Source of the DNA: Trema orientale
Lineage: Eukaryota > Streptophyta > Magnoliopsida > Rosales > Cannabaceae
NCBI GenBank assembly: GCA_002914845.1
Contig: JXTC01000104.1
Coordinates: 241,994 to 305,993, forward strand
Direction: 5' to 3'
Length of the DNA stretch: 64,000 bases
Shown here one piece after another: positions 24,180-33,981 of the stretch. Numbering within the stretch: the first letter of the stretch is position 1; each line of letters begins with the position of its first letter. The notes beneath the pieces were generated by a model. It saw nothing but the letters and a program-made list of their open reading frames with translations. It was not told the origin of the DNA and made no database searches. The position numbers and the translations under genes are program-made.

Positions 24180-26046
24180 AAGTCTCCGTTTGTTTCAACC
24201 ATTCCATTCCATTCCATTGGAATGGAAAATCCATTTAAATGTGTGTTTGTTTCAGTAATTCAGTTTTTCCATTCAAATGATATTTTAGAATATGTGTTTG
24301 TTTCAACAATTCAGTTTTTCCATTCAAATGGTCCATCCAAAAAGTTAACCATTGGAATGGTTTTTTTGTATCTTGAATGAGAATGGAGGGGAGGAGGTAT
24401 TTTTGAATGGTCCATTCCAATGCTCCCATTCTAATTACAACACATTCCACTATTTTTTGTTAGGAATTATTAGCCCAAGATTGACTACCCAAGAGGGGGG
24501 GTGAATTGGGTTTTAAATCTTTTGTAGAAACTTTTCAATTATTTAAAACCATAGACCATTATTTTTAAACTTTGAAGCTATATCAATAATAATAACAAAT
24601 ATGTAACAATGATATCAAGGCAATTAAGCACAATAAATATCAAACACACAATCAAATAGTTTGCATTAAAATAAAGAGTGTAGGGAAAGAGAATATGCAA
24701 ACTCAGTTTTTACGAGGTTCGACAAACACGACGGTTTGCCTACGTCCCCGGCCCTCGGCAACTTGCTTTGAGCTTTCCACTATCGGATCAAGATTATGGG
24801 CTTGACCGACCCTTGTACAAACGGAGTGAATTCTTCTTAGGCACACCCTAGCCTTTACAATAGTCTTGACTCCGGCTCTATCACGCCTAACCTCGGATTG
24901 TTTTGACTCCGGTGCCAATCTCACCTATGCACGGGTTGTTTATGACTTCGGTGGCAACCTCACCTAAATCGGGTTGTTTATGACTCCGGTGCCAACCTCA
25001 CCTCAACTCAAATTATTTTTCAATAAAAGAGTGAACTCACTCAAGAGCTCTCCTTGCAAGATAATGAATACAATTTTGGCTCAGGAGATTTGAGAACAAT
25101 GCAATATAAATGCTCTAAGATTGGCTCAATATGATTTGAAAGTTAAAGTTGAGTAAAAGAGAGCTTTTGCACTTAGATACTGATTGGGAATCAATGTAGG
25201 TTCGTGTTCTCTCTTTCTAAGTCGTCAAACTTGGCTCTATTTATAGATATCTTCAAAAACTAGCCGTTTTCGACCGTTACTGGCTGTCTGCCAGAAAAGT
25301 GGTCGACCACTTTCAAAAGTGGTCGACCATTTTTACTAGCCATTGGAATCTGATAGTGACATTTAGCTCCAACGGTCAAATGGTCGTGCTGTAGTGGTCG
25401 ACCACTAGTGGTCGACCATTTTAGGACCAGAAACCACTGATTGGTTTCTTTGGTTCCTTTTTGGTCGATATTTTAAATCCCATTATTTTCTAAATATTTT
25501 ATCAGCAAAAGTGGACTTTTTGAGGGAATTATGGCTAGATTAAAAATGATATTAATTTTCAAACTTCTAAAATAAAGTAACCATTTTAACCTTAAGATAG
25601 TTTGAAAACTCTTTTGAAAGTATTTGAAAATTCCTTTAGAAGTATGAGAAATTCTTTTGAAAGTATGAGCCAATGCAAAGAGAATCTATATGCAATGAAC
25701 TAAATCAAATACAAGACTAAATATGAAATATACCCTATCTAAGCATGGTCTTGTATCTTGATTGTTTATCTTCAAGCTTGATCATAATAACTCCAATATG
25801 CATCCATCTTCAAGCTTGATTCCTTAATCAACTTGAGTTAGAACTTTTAAAGCCATTTTACTACACACTCAAGTTAAATCATTAGTACTAAATCAAATGT
25901 TTGTTATCTTCAAAATAAGAGTGAGTAAGATTAAAATCTCAATTTTTCAACATTTTTTCTATTCAAATGTCTCCCATTTCAATTATAACATATTCCATAA
26001 TTTCTACTCAAATACACACATTCAAATAGGTGAACCAAACGGGCCC
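24180..26046. mobile_element. MITE with CCGTTTG ends, split by a solo LTR
   Basis: 24180-24457 (CTCCGTTTGTTTC... CCATTCCATTCC) and 25948-26046 (...GGTGAACCAAACGGGCCC) are the two halves of one ~370-bp element; the intact relative is at 61832-62185. The halves are separated exactly by the LTR at 24458-25941. The element belongs to the GGCCCGTTTG-ended MITE class (hAT or Harbinger related; I cannot settle which, as the target duplication is not clear). Confidence 0.78.
24458..25941 (+). mobile_element. Solo LTR, 1484 bp
   Basis: Begins TGTTAGGAATTATTAG and ends ...TAAAATCTCA (TG...CA), bounded by ATTTTT at 24452-24457 and 25942-25947. No internal retroelement region is present, so it is a solo LTR left by recombination. 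It has TTTACGAGGTTCGACA with GCCTACGTCCCCGG, common in plant LTRs, about three tandem units of a ~55-base TGACTCCGGTGCCAACCTCACC repeat (24895-25010), and four GTGGTCGACCA palindromes (25300-25420). Orientation is inferred from these words. Confidence 0.75.
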
Positions 26047-26479
26047 ATACAATTGATACCACTCAAGTTTTTGTCATGTGCTTTGCACATGCTGTTTTAA
26101 GGGCCGAAGAAGCGACACCTGCTAATGGGGACTTGACTGATACAAAACCTAAAGTATGAGGATTTAAGTGCTAGGAAAAATAGAATGAGGGTCTATGTGA
26201 TATATTCGTGAAAGAATGGGCACTCCAGATGATATTTACCCTTTTACTTGTCTCTATGACTTTCAAGATCTCCCAGATTTGGTCTATTAACTATTATTGT
26301 CTCAGTTTGATCTTTAAAGTTTCAAATGTTTTATTATGTTTATTTATTTACTATCTTAACATAGGTTATGGGCTTGAGGCGTTTTTGAAAAATCATGATA
26401 AAAAATTTGATTAACTTATGGTCTTTTTACATAAATCAAGCCCATAGTCTGAAGAATTGAAAAAGTGAAATTAGGCCTT

Positions 26480-27660
26480 GTATGGCATTTTAGAAAAGAA
26501 GCTGAAATATACGGTGGACTCAGTTTTTTCTAGATTCGGTCCTGTATTTTTTACAAAAATATCACTGTTTAAGAAGTCTTAAAAAAATGTCATTTTCTAA
26601 ATAGTAACTAGTAACCAGTAACTAATTTTCAAGCACTGGTAACTAGTAACTAAAGGTATTTATAACTGGTAACTGGTAATCGGTAACCAGTTTTCAGACA
26701 CTAGTAACGAGTAACTATTTTAAAAATAGTATTTTTCTAAAAAATTTTAAAAAATAGAATTTTTTTTTAAAAAAAAAAAGCGGAACAGGAATTGGATTAA
26801 AAATCTAACCCACTGTATTTTTGTAATTCTTTCTTTGTTTTTGTAGGTAGAATTGTTAGAAATCCATTGAAAAATTCAGGATGGGTTGAAATTTTTGAGA
26901 AATCTAGTTTTGTTTAAAAAAATACCACTCTTTAAAATTACTTACAAAATACTATTTTTTTAAAAAATTAGTACTTTTTAAAGGTACTCTAGGTAATCAA
27001 TCAAGTTAATTAGAGTCATTAAGAGTTACTTGAGATAACTAGTTTTATTACCTCAAGTAACTTAAATAATTACCTCAATTATCTCATCAATTAATGNTTT
27101 TCTAAATAGTTCTGAGAGTTCTCAAAAAAATTAAAAAATCAAAAAGTTTCAAAATTCAGGATTTTTCAATTTTTTTTTAACTTGATCCTAAAAAATTAAA
27201 TTTCCTCGTAAGTTATTATTTTAAAGGCTAAAAATGTTAGGGCTTTTTCTAGAAATCCAGGTCAATAAGGTTAAGAATTGAAAAATCCCGAATGTTTTGA
27301 TTTTTTTTGGAAAAATTCCATATTGATTTGGAAAAATATCACTTTTGAAATTTTATAGAAAAATATCACTTTTAATAAATATTTAAAAAGTCCCACTTTT
27401 TTTTCGAATTTAATTTTTTTCAGTGATATTCAAGGTAACTAATTGGATTACTTTGGGTAACCAATCTAGTTACTTGTAATCAAGTTATCTCAGGTACTTT
27501 GATAAGTTACCTCAAGTATCTCACAAATTAATAAAAAATAGTATTTTTCTAAATACTTTTAAAAGTAGTATTTTACTAATTAAATCTAGGATTTTTCAAT
27601 TTTTTTTAAAATTTTTACCATAAAAAATCTAATTTTCTCAAAATATTATCAATCCTTGGC
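26480..27660. repeat. Three tandem degenerate ~400-bp AT-rich units
   Basis: Units starting near 26480, 26870 and 27280 share the order: GAAAAATC-AGG/CCGAA, AAAATATCACTTTT, a cluster of GTAACTAGTTAC / TTACCTCAAGTA words, then ATTTTTCTAAA and GGATTTTTCAATTTTTTTT. Related single units appear at 29870-30190 and 35280-35660. The spacing suggests local amplification followed by decay. Confidence 0.55.
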
Positions 27661-27670
27661 TAAATATTAT

Positions 27671-27880
27671 AGGGATAATACTATGTATCCCAACTAGTTT
27701 ACCCTAAATTTTTGTACTAATATATGTGGAAAGTGAGTTGTCACCATTCAATTAGTGTGTTGAAATTTACCACAAATAAATTTAATACTATTTACAGGTT
27801 CAATAGTGACAATTCACTTGTCATATGTGTTGATATTAAAAATTTGATAAACTATTTGGGATACCTAGCATTATTCATAC
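27671..27880. mobile_element. Foldback MITE, ~210 bp
   Basis: The left arm GGGATAATACTATGTATCCC...AGTTGTCACCATTCAATT is matched by the complement of the right arm (GAATAATGCTAGGTATCCC...AATTGTCACTATTGAACC) over about 80 bases. A partial relative lies at 55945-56025. Target duplication not resolved. Confidence 0.65.
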
Positions 27881-28739
27881 TATAGATATAGTTAATTTCT
27901 CAAAATACCAAAAATAAACCTTAGTTTTACAAATTGTACAAACCTTAGGTGTTACTTGGAAAAGACGAGAAAACAAAGGGTTATTGTTGGCCTAGTATCC
28001 CCACATTCTATGTGCCCATTCACAATGCTGTTTTCTTTTTGTGTTAGCAATTATGAAATGACATTGTTTCAATGAGGGTAATAGTGAAAGTCTGTTTTCT
28101 GATGTGTCTAATTACAAATTTATTGTCTAATTTCAACAACCTCTAAAGTCCAAATTGACCAAACAATTAAGGGAAAATGACACCCACCACTACCTTTCAA
28201 GAAAAAATTCAAAAAATACGGTCCCTGACATTCAACATACTTTTATACGATCTTTTTTTTTTCTTTTTCTTTTCTTTTTTTTTTTTAAATACCACAACCA
28301 GCTAAACTAAAAACTGCACAGTAGCTTCTTCCCTCACACCACGTCGAAAGGGGATTTCAATGTCTCTCTCCAAAAAAATTCTGCTCCATAGGCCAGAAAT
28401 TTCTAATTTCTCAGCCCACTATACAAACCCCTTCTATCATTTCTACTGTCATCTCAACAATCTTTGCTTAGGCGGAGCCACTCTAATTTGATGTGGTGGT
28501 CCAGTTCGCGAAGAAGCTCCATAATCATTCTCAGTGGTCCTGGTCATGGTTTAGAAGGGAAAAAAAAGTCAAAGAGGGAAGGTAATCTAGATGGGTTCTC
28601 ATCTACTTTCTTCACTCGCGACATCTCACGGTGCTCCTTCGGTTATAGATGTATTGATTTCGGCAACTTCAAGCTTTGGTTTCACTTTCATTTTTGGGTT
28701 TAAATGTGTAAGGGTCATTTCTTATGATTGAGAAGATTG

Positions 28740-29462
28740 CTAATTTCGTGGTTTCATATGATTTACTTAGCTATAAGGCATTCTGCAAAATAGAAACTGC
28801 AATAGTTTCTAGGAAACTTTCTTGGTTTCCTGTGATTTACTTAGCTACAGGGTATTCTGCTAAAAGAAACCACAATGATTTCCAGGAAACTTTCGTAGTT
28901 TCCAGGAAACTAATGTGTAGTTGACTGTTATTCAAAAAGAAACCACAATAATTTTTAGGAAATTTTTATGGTTTTCTGTGATTTACTTAGCTACAGGGCA
29001 ATCTGCTAAAAAGAAACCACGATGGTTTCCTGTAATTTATTTAGCTACAGGACATTCTGCAAAAAGGAAACCACAATAGTTTCCCAGAAATGTTCATGGT
29101 TTCATGTGATTTACTTACGTACAAGATATTCGGAAACCACGATGGTTTCCTATGATTTATTTAGCTACAAGACATTCTGCAAAAAAGAAGTCACAATGAT
29201 TTCCCAGAAATGTTCATGGTTTCATGTAATTTATTTACGTACAGGATATTCGGCTAAAGGAAACCAAAATGGTTTCCAGGAAACCTTTGTACTTTCCTGT
29301 GATTTACTTACGTATAGGACTTTCGGCTAAAGGAAACTAAACTAGTTTCCAGGAAACCTTTACAGTTTCCTGTAATTTACTTACTTACATAACTATTCCG
29401 CTAATAGGAAACCAAATTAAACCAAATTGATTTCCAGGAAACCTTTGTAGTTTCCTATAAAA
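28740..29462. repeat. Degenerate tandem array, ~74-bp unit, about nine units
   Basis: The word GATTTACTTAGCTACAGG recurs near 28760, 28834, 28980, 29033, 29109, 29153, 29227, 29299 and 29372, mostly 72-76 bases apart. Each unit also has ATTCTGCTAAAAGGAAACC and TTTCCAGGAAAC, itself a short palindrome. Some units are shortened to ~45-53 bases. With 75 bases equal to 25 codons, open frames run through the array, but there is no gene context. Confidence 0.85.
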
Positions 29463-30899
29463 AAAAGATGACTTATTTACTAAAATGCCACCGCGTTTTC
29501 TAACTTTCAAAGTATTTAGAAAAATACTATAAAAAGGTCGTACGAATTTTTATTATTTTTGAAAGGTCATAAATTTGGTATTATTTTTTGAAAAATAGGT
29601 ATAAGTGTCCAAAACCCAACAATTAATTAGAGGGTAGAACAGTCACTTCACACCATTAACTTGACCAAATACATCATACGTTATAAATCTTGTGTGATTT
29701 GCAAAACAAAGAGATTATATATTTTTTTGTTTTTTATTTTTTATTTTTTTTAGAACACGCGGGGTAAAGTGTAGTATTTGGCAAACCTAAGGTATAAATA
29801 TGGTATTCTCCCCCACCTTTTATAAGTTTGTTGTCTTTCATGCATAAAATGAGGTTCATACAAAAAAATACAGGCCTAAAGCCCAAAAATATTGAAAAAT
29901 CTGGGGTAGTCCTTTTTTCCTTTTTTTTTCTGGAAAAAGATTAATTGTCTCAACTAACTTGACTAGTAACTAGTTACCTCGAGTATCTTTGAAAATTTTA
30001 AGTGTTGAAGGCGAGAAACTTGAATGGTTACCACAAATAGTTTAAAGTGATATTTTTCTAAATAAACCTTCTGCAGTAGTATTTCTCTAAATAAATCTGG
30101 GATTTTTGCAAAAAAATAAAAAATTAGACAAACAAGGATTTTTTCAACATTTTTCGAAATTTTACTACATAAAATCAAATTTCCTCATATAAAACCGACA
30201 ACTAAGAGGATTTGGATATAGGTATTATATTGTTTGTTGTTATATAACTTTACTGTTATTTGTTTATAAAAAATGGCATACATGTTTGGGTATGGCTGTC
30301 AACTCACACTAGAGAAATGGCATATATGTTTGGGTAAGAAACATCATGTAAAAATGATATGACGTTTTTACTTCATATTCGTACTCTGTGTAAGAAACGG
30401 CTTGTCTCTTGTCATTTGGAATTCTTTTTTTTTTTTTTTTTTTCTTTTAGCATGTTTTGCTCGTCGTATAGATTTGCCGCTTGTGAACGTGTTGGTCCGT
30501 TATTATAAAACGACTTGTCGTTTAAAAAAGTTGTTCGGGAATCATTTTAAAATCCTGGAAAAGTTTGTTTCTATACATGAAGTGTTCATAAATAAATGGG
30601 ATAACATGTATTAAAAAAAAAAAAACCACTAATCTTTAGCTTTTTGCAAAATAACATGCAACTTTTTATTAATATTAAATAGAACATTCTATTTGTGTTT
30701 TTCTATTAAATTTCATTGGATGTATATATAATCAGTTTAAAATTGTTGAAAAAAATGATTTGCCCCGTTTTTTAAATTGTCAATTGTCATCCAGAAACAG
30801 TTAAATGCAATCATTTAGACTAAGAACAATCTGTAATTTTTGAAAAATCTAACTATAGCAGCCATCAAATACACAATTTTTTTTTTATTATCTATGTTA
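29463..30899. other. AT-rich spacer without a gene
   Basis: Contains a fourth copy of the AT-rich unit (about 29870-30190, with ACTAGTAACTAGTTACCTCG), poly-T and poly-A runs near 30425 and 30613, and nothing else I can identify. Confidence 0.5.
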
Positions 30900-30909
30900 T
30901 ATGATTTTA

Positions 30910-32835
30910 GGGGAATTCTAGTGTAGGAGGGGTAAAATCACTCTTATGTGTAGGAGGACTTTTTAGACCTTCAGATTAATCTAAGGAACTATATAATAGA
31001 GGTTTACATATACTCATGTACACATGATTATGTTATATTCATCATTAACCCACAATTTATTCAATTTGAGAAAAAAAAAAAAACACGGCAGATCCTCCTG
31101 AGAATGAGACCCATTATCATACAAACTCTAAAGTAAATGGAATTTGAAGTATAACTCAGAATTCATAAATAAGAGTGAGTCAGTTTAAACTTACGAGATA
31201 GGCAAAAAAATATGGCCTTAATTGGGGATAATAAGAGATTAACTGAAGAAGAAATAGAGAAAATCCCATAATAATCAAAACATCGATGGTATTTACCTCA
31301 CTAATCGACATAACTCAAGACCCATTATATATTATAGAGTGACATTCGGTTGGAATTACATTAGATCCTAATATTATAGAGTGGAGTTTAATTGAAATAA
31401 AAACTAATCAGAAAACTGGTCTTAAGATCTATAAAGCATAGTCATCAAGTTTGGGAAAGGCAAAGAAAAAATAAATAAATAAAGAAAAAAAGCTGATCCA
31501 TGTCAACATCCCATAACCTTCTATGTATTACAAAGTTCTTTTAAATTTTTTCAGTTACAAACACGGGTTAAAATCTTAAACCTAAAACATGTGACAATTA
31601 ATCATTTCAGATTTTAAGTTGAATTAATTTGTTTTAATCCCATAATCATGATTTTCAGAGTTGCTTGCAAATCTTCTTACTATTTTGCATAAAATAATTA
31701 TATTACCAGGAAACTAACGAAAAGTTTTTGTAAAGTTCAGAGTAATGGGTAGGGGTAGCAATTCGTGTTGTCGTGTCATATTCGTGTCGTGTCGAAACAT
31801 ATATATAACGAACAATTACGAAACCCACACCCGACACGTTTATTATTCGTGTCATGATTTATAAACCCACACCCGACACGCTAAATAAACAGGTTAACCT
31901 GTGAGCGACACATTTAACACGTTATTTAAATAGGTCGTATTCAGATCGTGTACAACGTAACACGATCTGCTAACCTGTATACTGTTAACTCGTTAATTGA
32001 ACTCAATTTAACATGTTAATATTAAATATGTTATATTTGGTTCAACTTGACATAACGTATTAACCTATTAATTTTAACATGTTAACCTATTTCACATTTT
32101 CAATATAACTTGATATAATCTGTTAACTTATTTTATATTTCCAATTTAACCAAGCAACCATAATCAAATAAATATAACACACAATCTAAAGTTTAAAACC
32201 AAAATAAAACTTTCAAGTTTTAGTACATAAAACATAAAAGGGAAGTTTTAAGTCTTGGTACACACAAAATAATACAATGTCTCAAAAAATTTAATCGCGT
32301 TAAACGGATCAATTTCGGGTTTAACAGGTTAACCTACTAATGACCTATTATTTAATCGTGTTTAATCGGGTTTAACCTGTTTTGACCTGTACCTGTTTAA
32401 GACAAACCCAAACCCGCTAACTTCGTGTCGTTTTCGAGTCGTGTTATCGTGTCGTGACCTAAATTGCCACCCTTAGTAATGGGCAGCCATTCTATTGGTT
32501 TTTATTTTCCTATTTGTTATTTCTATTTCTTTCTTTCTGTCATTTAGAAGATGCCCAATCTTGCTTGGAGACAATAGTTTTTTAGGATCATGATCTGTAA
32601 ATTATTCAAACAGAGGAAAAGGATTTCAAATTCTTCAACGATTTTTATTTGTAATATTGGAAGATGTTTTCAAACTAATTATAAATCTTGGATTGAAGAT
32701 ATTGAGGATAACATAATCTTGTATGTTAGGATATACATAGACTTCTATTTTATTGTCTCTTAGATTTAATCTAAGGGTCTAAAAAATGCTCCTACAAATA
32801 AGAGTGATTTTGACACTCCTACACTATAACTCCCC
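30910..32835. mobile_element. MULE-like element, 1926 bp, with ~110-bp inverted ends
   Basis: Left GGGGAATTCTAGTGTAGGAG and the complement of the right end GGGGAGTTATAGTGTAGGAG continue as inverted repeats through AAAATCACTCTTAT and TTTTTTAGACCCTTAGATTA to about 110 bases. Flanks TATGATTTTA (30900-30909) and TGTGATTTTA (32836-32845) form a 10-bp duplication with one mismatch. No transposase; an hAT element is nested at 31750. Confidence 0.82.
31750..32475. mobile_element. Non-autonomous hAT element, 726 bp, nested
   Basis: Ends TAGGGGTAGCAATT and complement TAAGGGTGGCAATT are flanked by perfect 8-bp duplications GTAATGGG (31742-31749 and 32476-32483). Subterminal regions are rich in CGTGTCGTGTC and CCCGACACG words, a common feature of plant hAT MITEs. 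No coding region. Confidence 0.9.
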
Positions 32836-32845
32836 TGTGATTTTA

Positions 32846-33640
32846 AAAGGGATACGCTATGTTTACACAATTTTAAACTCTAATTTTTGTCATATATAAT
32901 GATGTAGTGAGATTTGATAGAAAAAATATAAATAAAAATTTTATTTATTATGTTTTGTAAAAAAAATACAAAGCAAATAATAATAAACATAGATATGTTA
33001 TTTTTTTTTAACAATTTCAAACTTTAACTTTTATTATGTATGTGTATCTCGTGAGATTTAATAGGAAGAATAAAAATAGAATATTTTTATATTATTTCAT
33101 ATTAGTGAATGTAAATACGTTATTTTTTAACAATTTCAAACTTCAACTTTTGTTGTATATGTGTATCTCGTGAGCTTTGATAGGAAGAACAAAAATAGAA
33201 TATTTATTTTAATAAAAAAATTTTATTTGATATTAATAAAAAGATGTGCTCTAGGAACATATATAAATAAAACTAAAAATGGAAATAAAAATCTAAGAAA
33301 CAAACATCATACGTTATTAGAATTTTTTTCGTTTTGTGTATTAGCCTTTTATTGAGATTTTAATTCGTGAAAAAAAAAACATAACTGTAACTTTGTTAGT
33401 ATATCTTAATTCTTATTGTAGAATATATGTAAAGAAATTATTACTAATAGACCTTGTGTTTTATAAAGGTGCAAAAATAAATTTTAGTGTTTTTGAAAAT
33501 TCAATATAAATACATTCTATTTAAATTACTATATCAAATAAAGAGTACAAATACCACACCATTAGAGGCCAATAAACTTATTCGACGGAATTAACAGAAT
33601 CAACTTATGGGTCAAAATAACTACACGTAGGGCTCAACTC
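32846..33640. other. AT-rich spacer with a short tandem repeat
   Basis: Three degenerate units of 118-145 bases start near 32868, 33013 and 33131 (AATTTCAAACTTTAACTTTT, then TGTGTATCTCGTGAG and TAGGAAGAA). Nothing else is recognised. Confidence 0.55.
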
Positions 33641-33973
33641 CAGGGTCGTCTCAACATGAGTTGAGGCTCTAGGCAAAATTTGAAATAGAGCCTTATAATT
33701 TGTTTTTTGAAAGGGGCTTTATAAATTTAGTTTTAATTTTTCTACTTAAAATCAGGGTGGATGGAGTATTGTATACTTGTAGCTTTCAAAAAACAAATAA
33801 AATGGTGAGTGTCATATGAGTTAGCTCATTTAAGTTTACTTTAAAAAAAAAAAAATTTAAGCTATTCATTAGTCAAAATTAGGCCCCTTTTATGTCTTTT
33901 TTTCTATTAATGGGCCTTGGTTTTCAGGGGCCTAGGTGATGATCTTAGTTGTCTAGTCTTGGAACTAGCCGTG
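33641..33973. mobile_element. hAT-type MITE, 333 bp
   Basis: Begins CAGGGTCGTCTCAAC and ends GTCTTGGAACTAGCCGTG, the degenerate inverted ends typical of CAGGGCCG-class hAT MITEs. Flanked by CTCAACTC (33633-33640) and CTCAGCTC (33974-33981), an 8-bp duplication with one mismatch. Interior has TTAGGCCCCTTTTATG and GGGCCTTGG words. Confidence 0.7.
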
Positions 33974-33981
33974 CTCAGCTC

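Larger units (their letters stand above)
21873..26241. mobile_element. 4.4-kb element with ~190-bp terminal inverted repeats
   Basis: Left end 21873-22064 and right end 26050-26241 are inverted copies over about 190 bases (GGGTAAATATCA at the tip; shared inner words TTGTATCAGTCAAGTC and ATGTGCAAAGCA). Flanks are the 8-bp duplication TTTTACTT at 21865-21872 and 26242-26249. Long inverted ends suggest a Mutator-like element; 8 bp would also fit hAT. No transposase is visible. Most of the interior consists of later insertions: 22802-23888 and 24180-26046. Confidence 0.82.
26242..28739. other. AT-rich repeat-filled spacer
   Basis: No gene. 26480-27660 holds three consecutive degenerate units (next entry) and 27671-27880 a foldback MITE. 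The block 28310-28700 is GC-richer with several short open frames (TGGTCCAGTTCGCGAAGAAG, CATCTCACGGTGCTCC) and could be a captured gene fragment, but I recognise no protein. The undetermined base is at 27097. Confidence 0.5.

Noticed and set aside
24458..25941. Full LTR retrotransposon
   Set aside because: Only one LTR-like unit exists, with no primer site, gag or pol; a solo LTR fits better.
29022..29330. 102-codon open frame with repeated FCKKE and SWFHVIYL words
   Set aside because: It follows from the ~75-bp tandem repeat length being a codon multiple; other units contain stops and there are no splice or promoter signals.
28740..29462. CRISPR-like array
   Set aside because: Units are contiguous and degenerate with no unique spacers, and the genome is eukaryotic.
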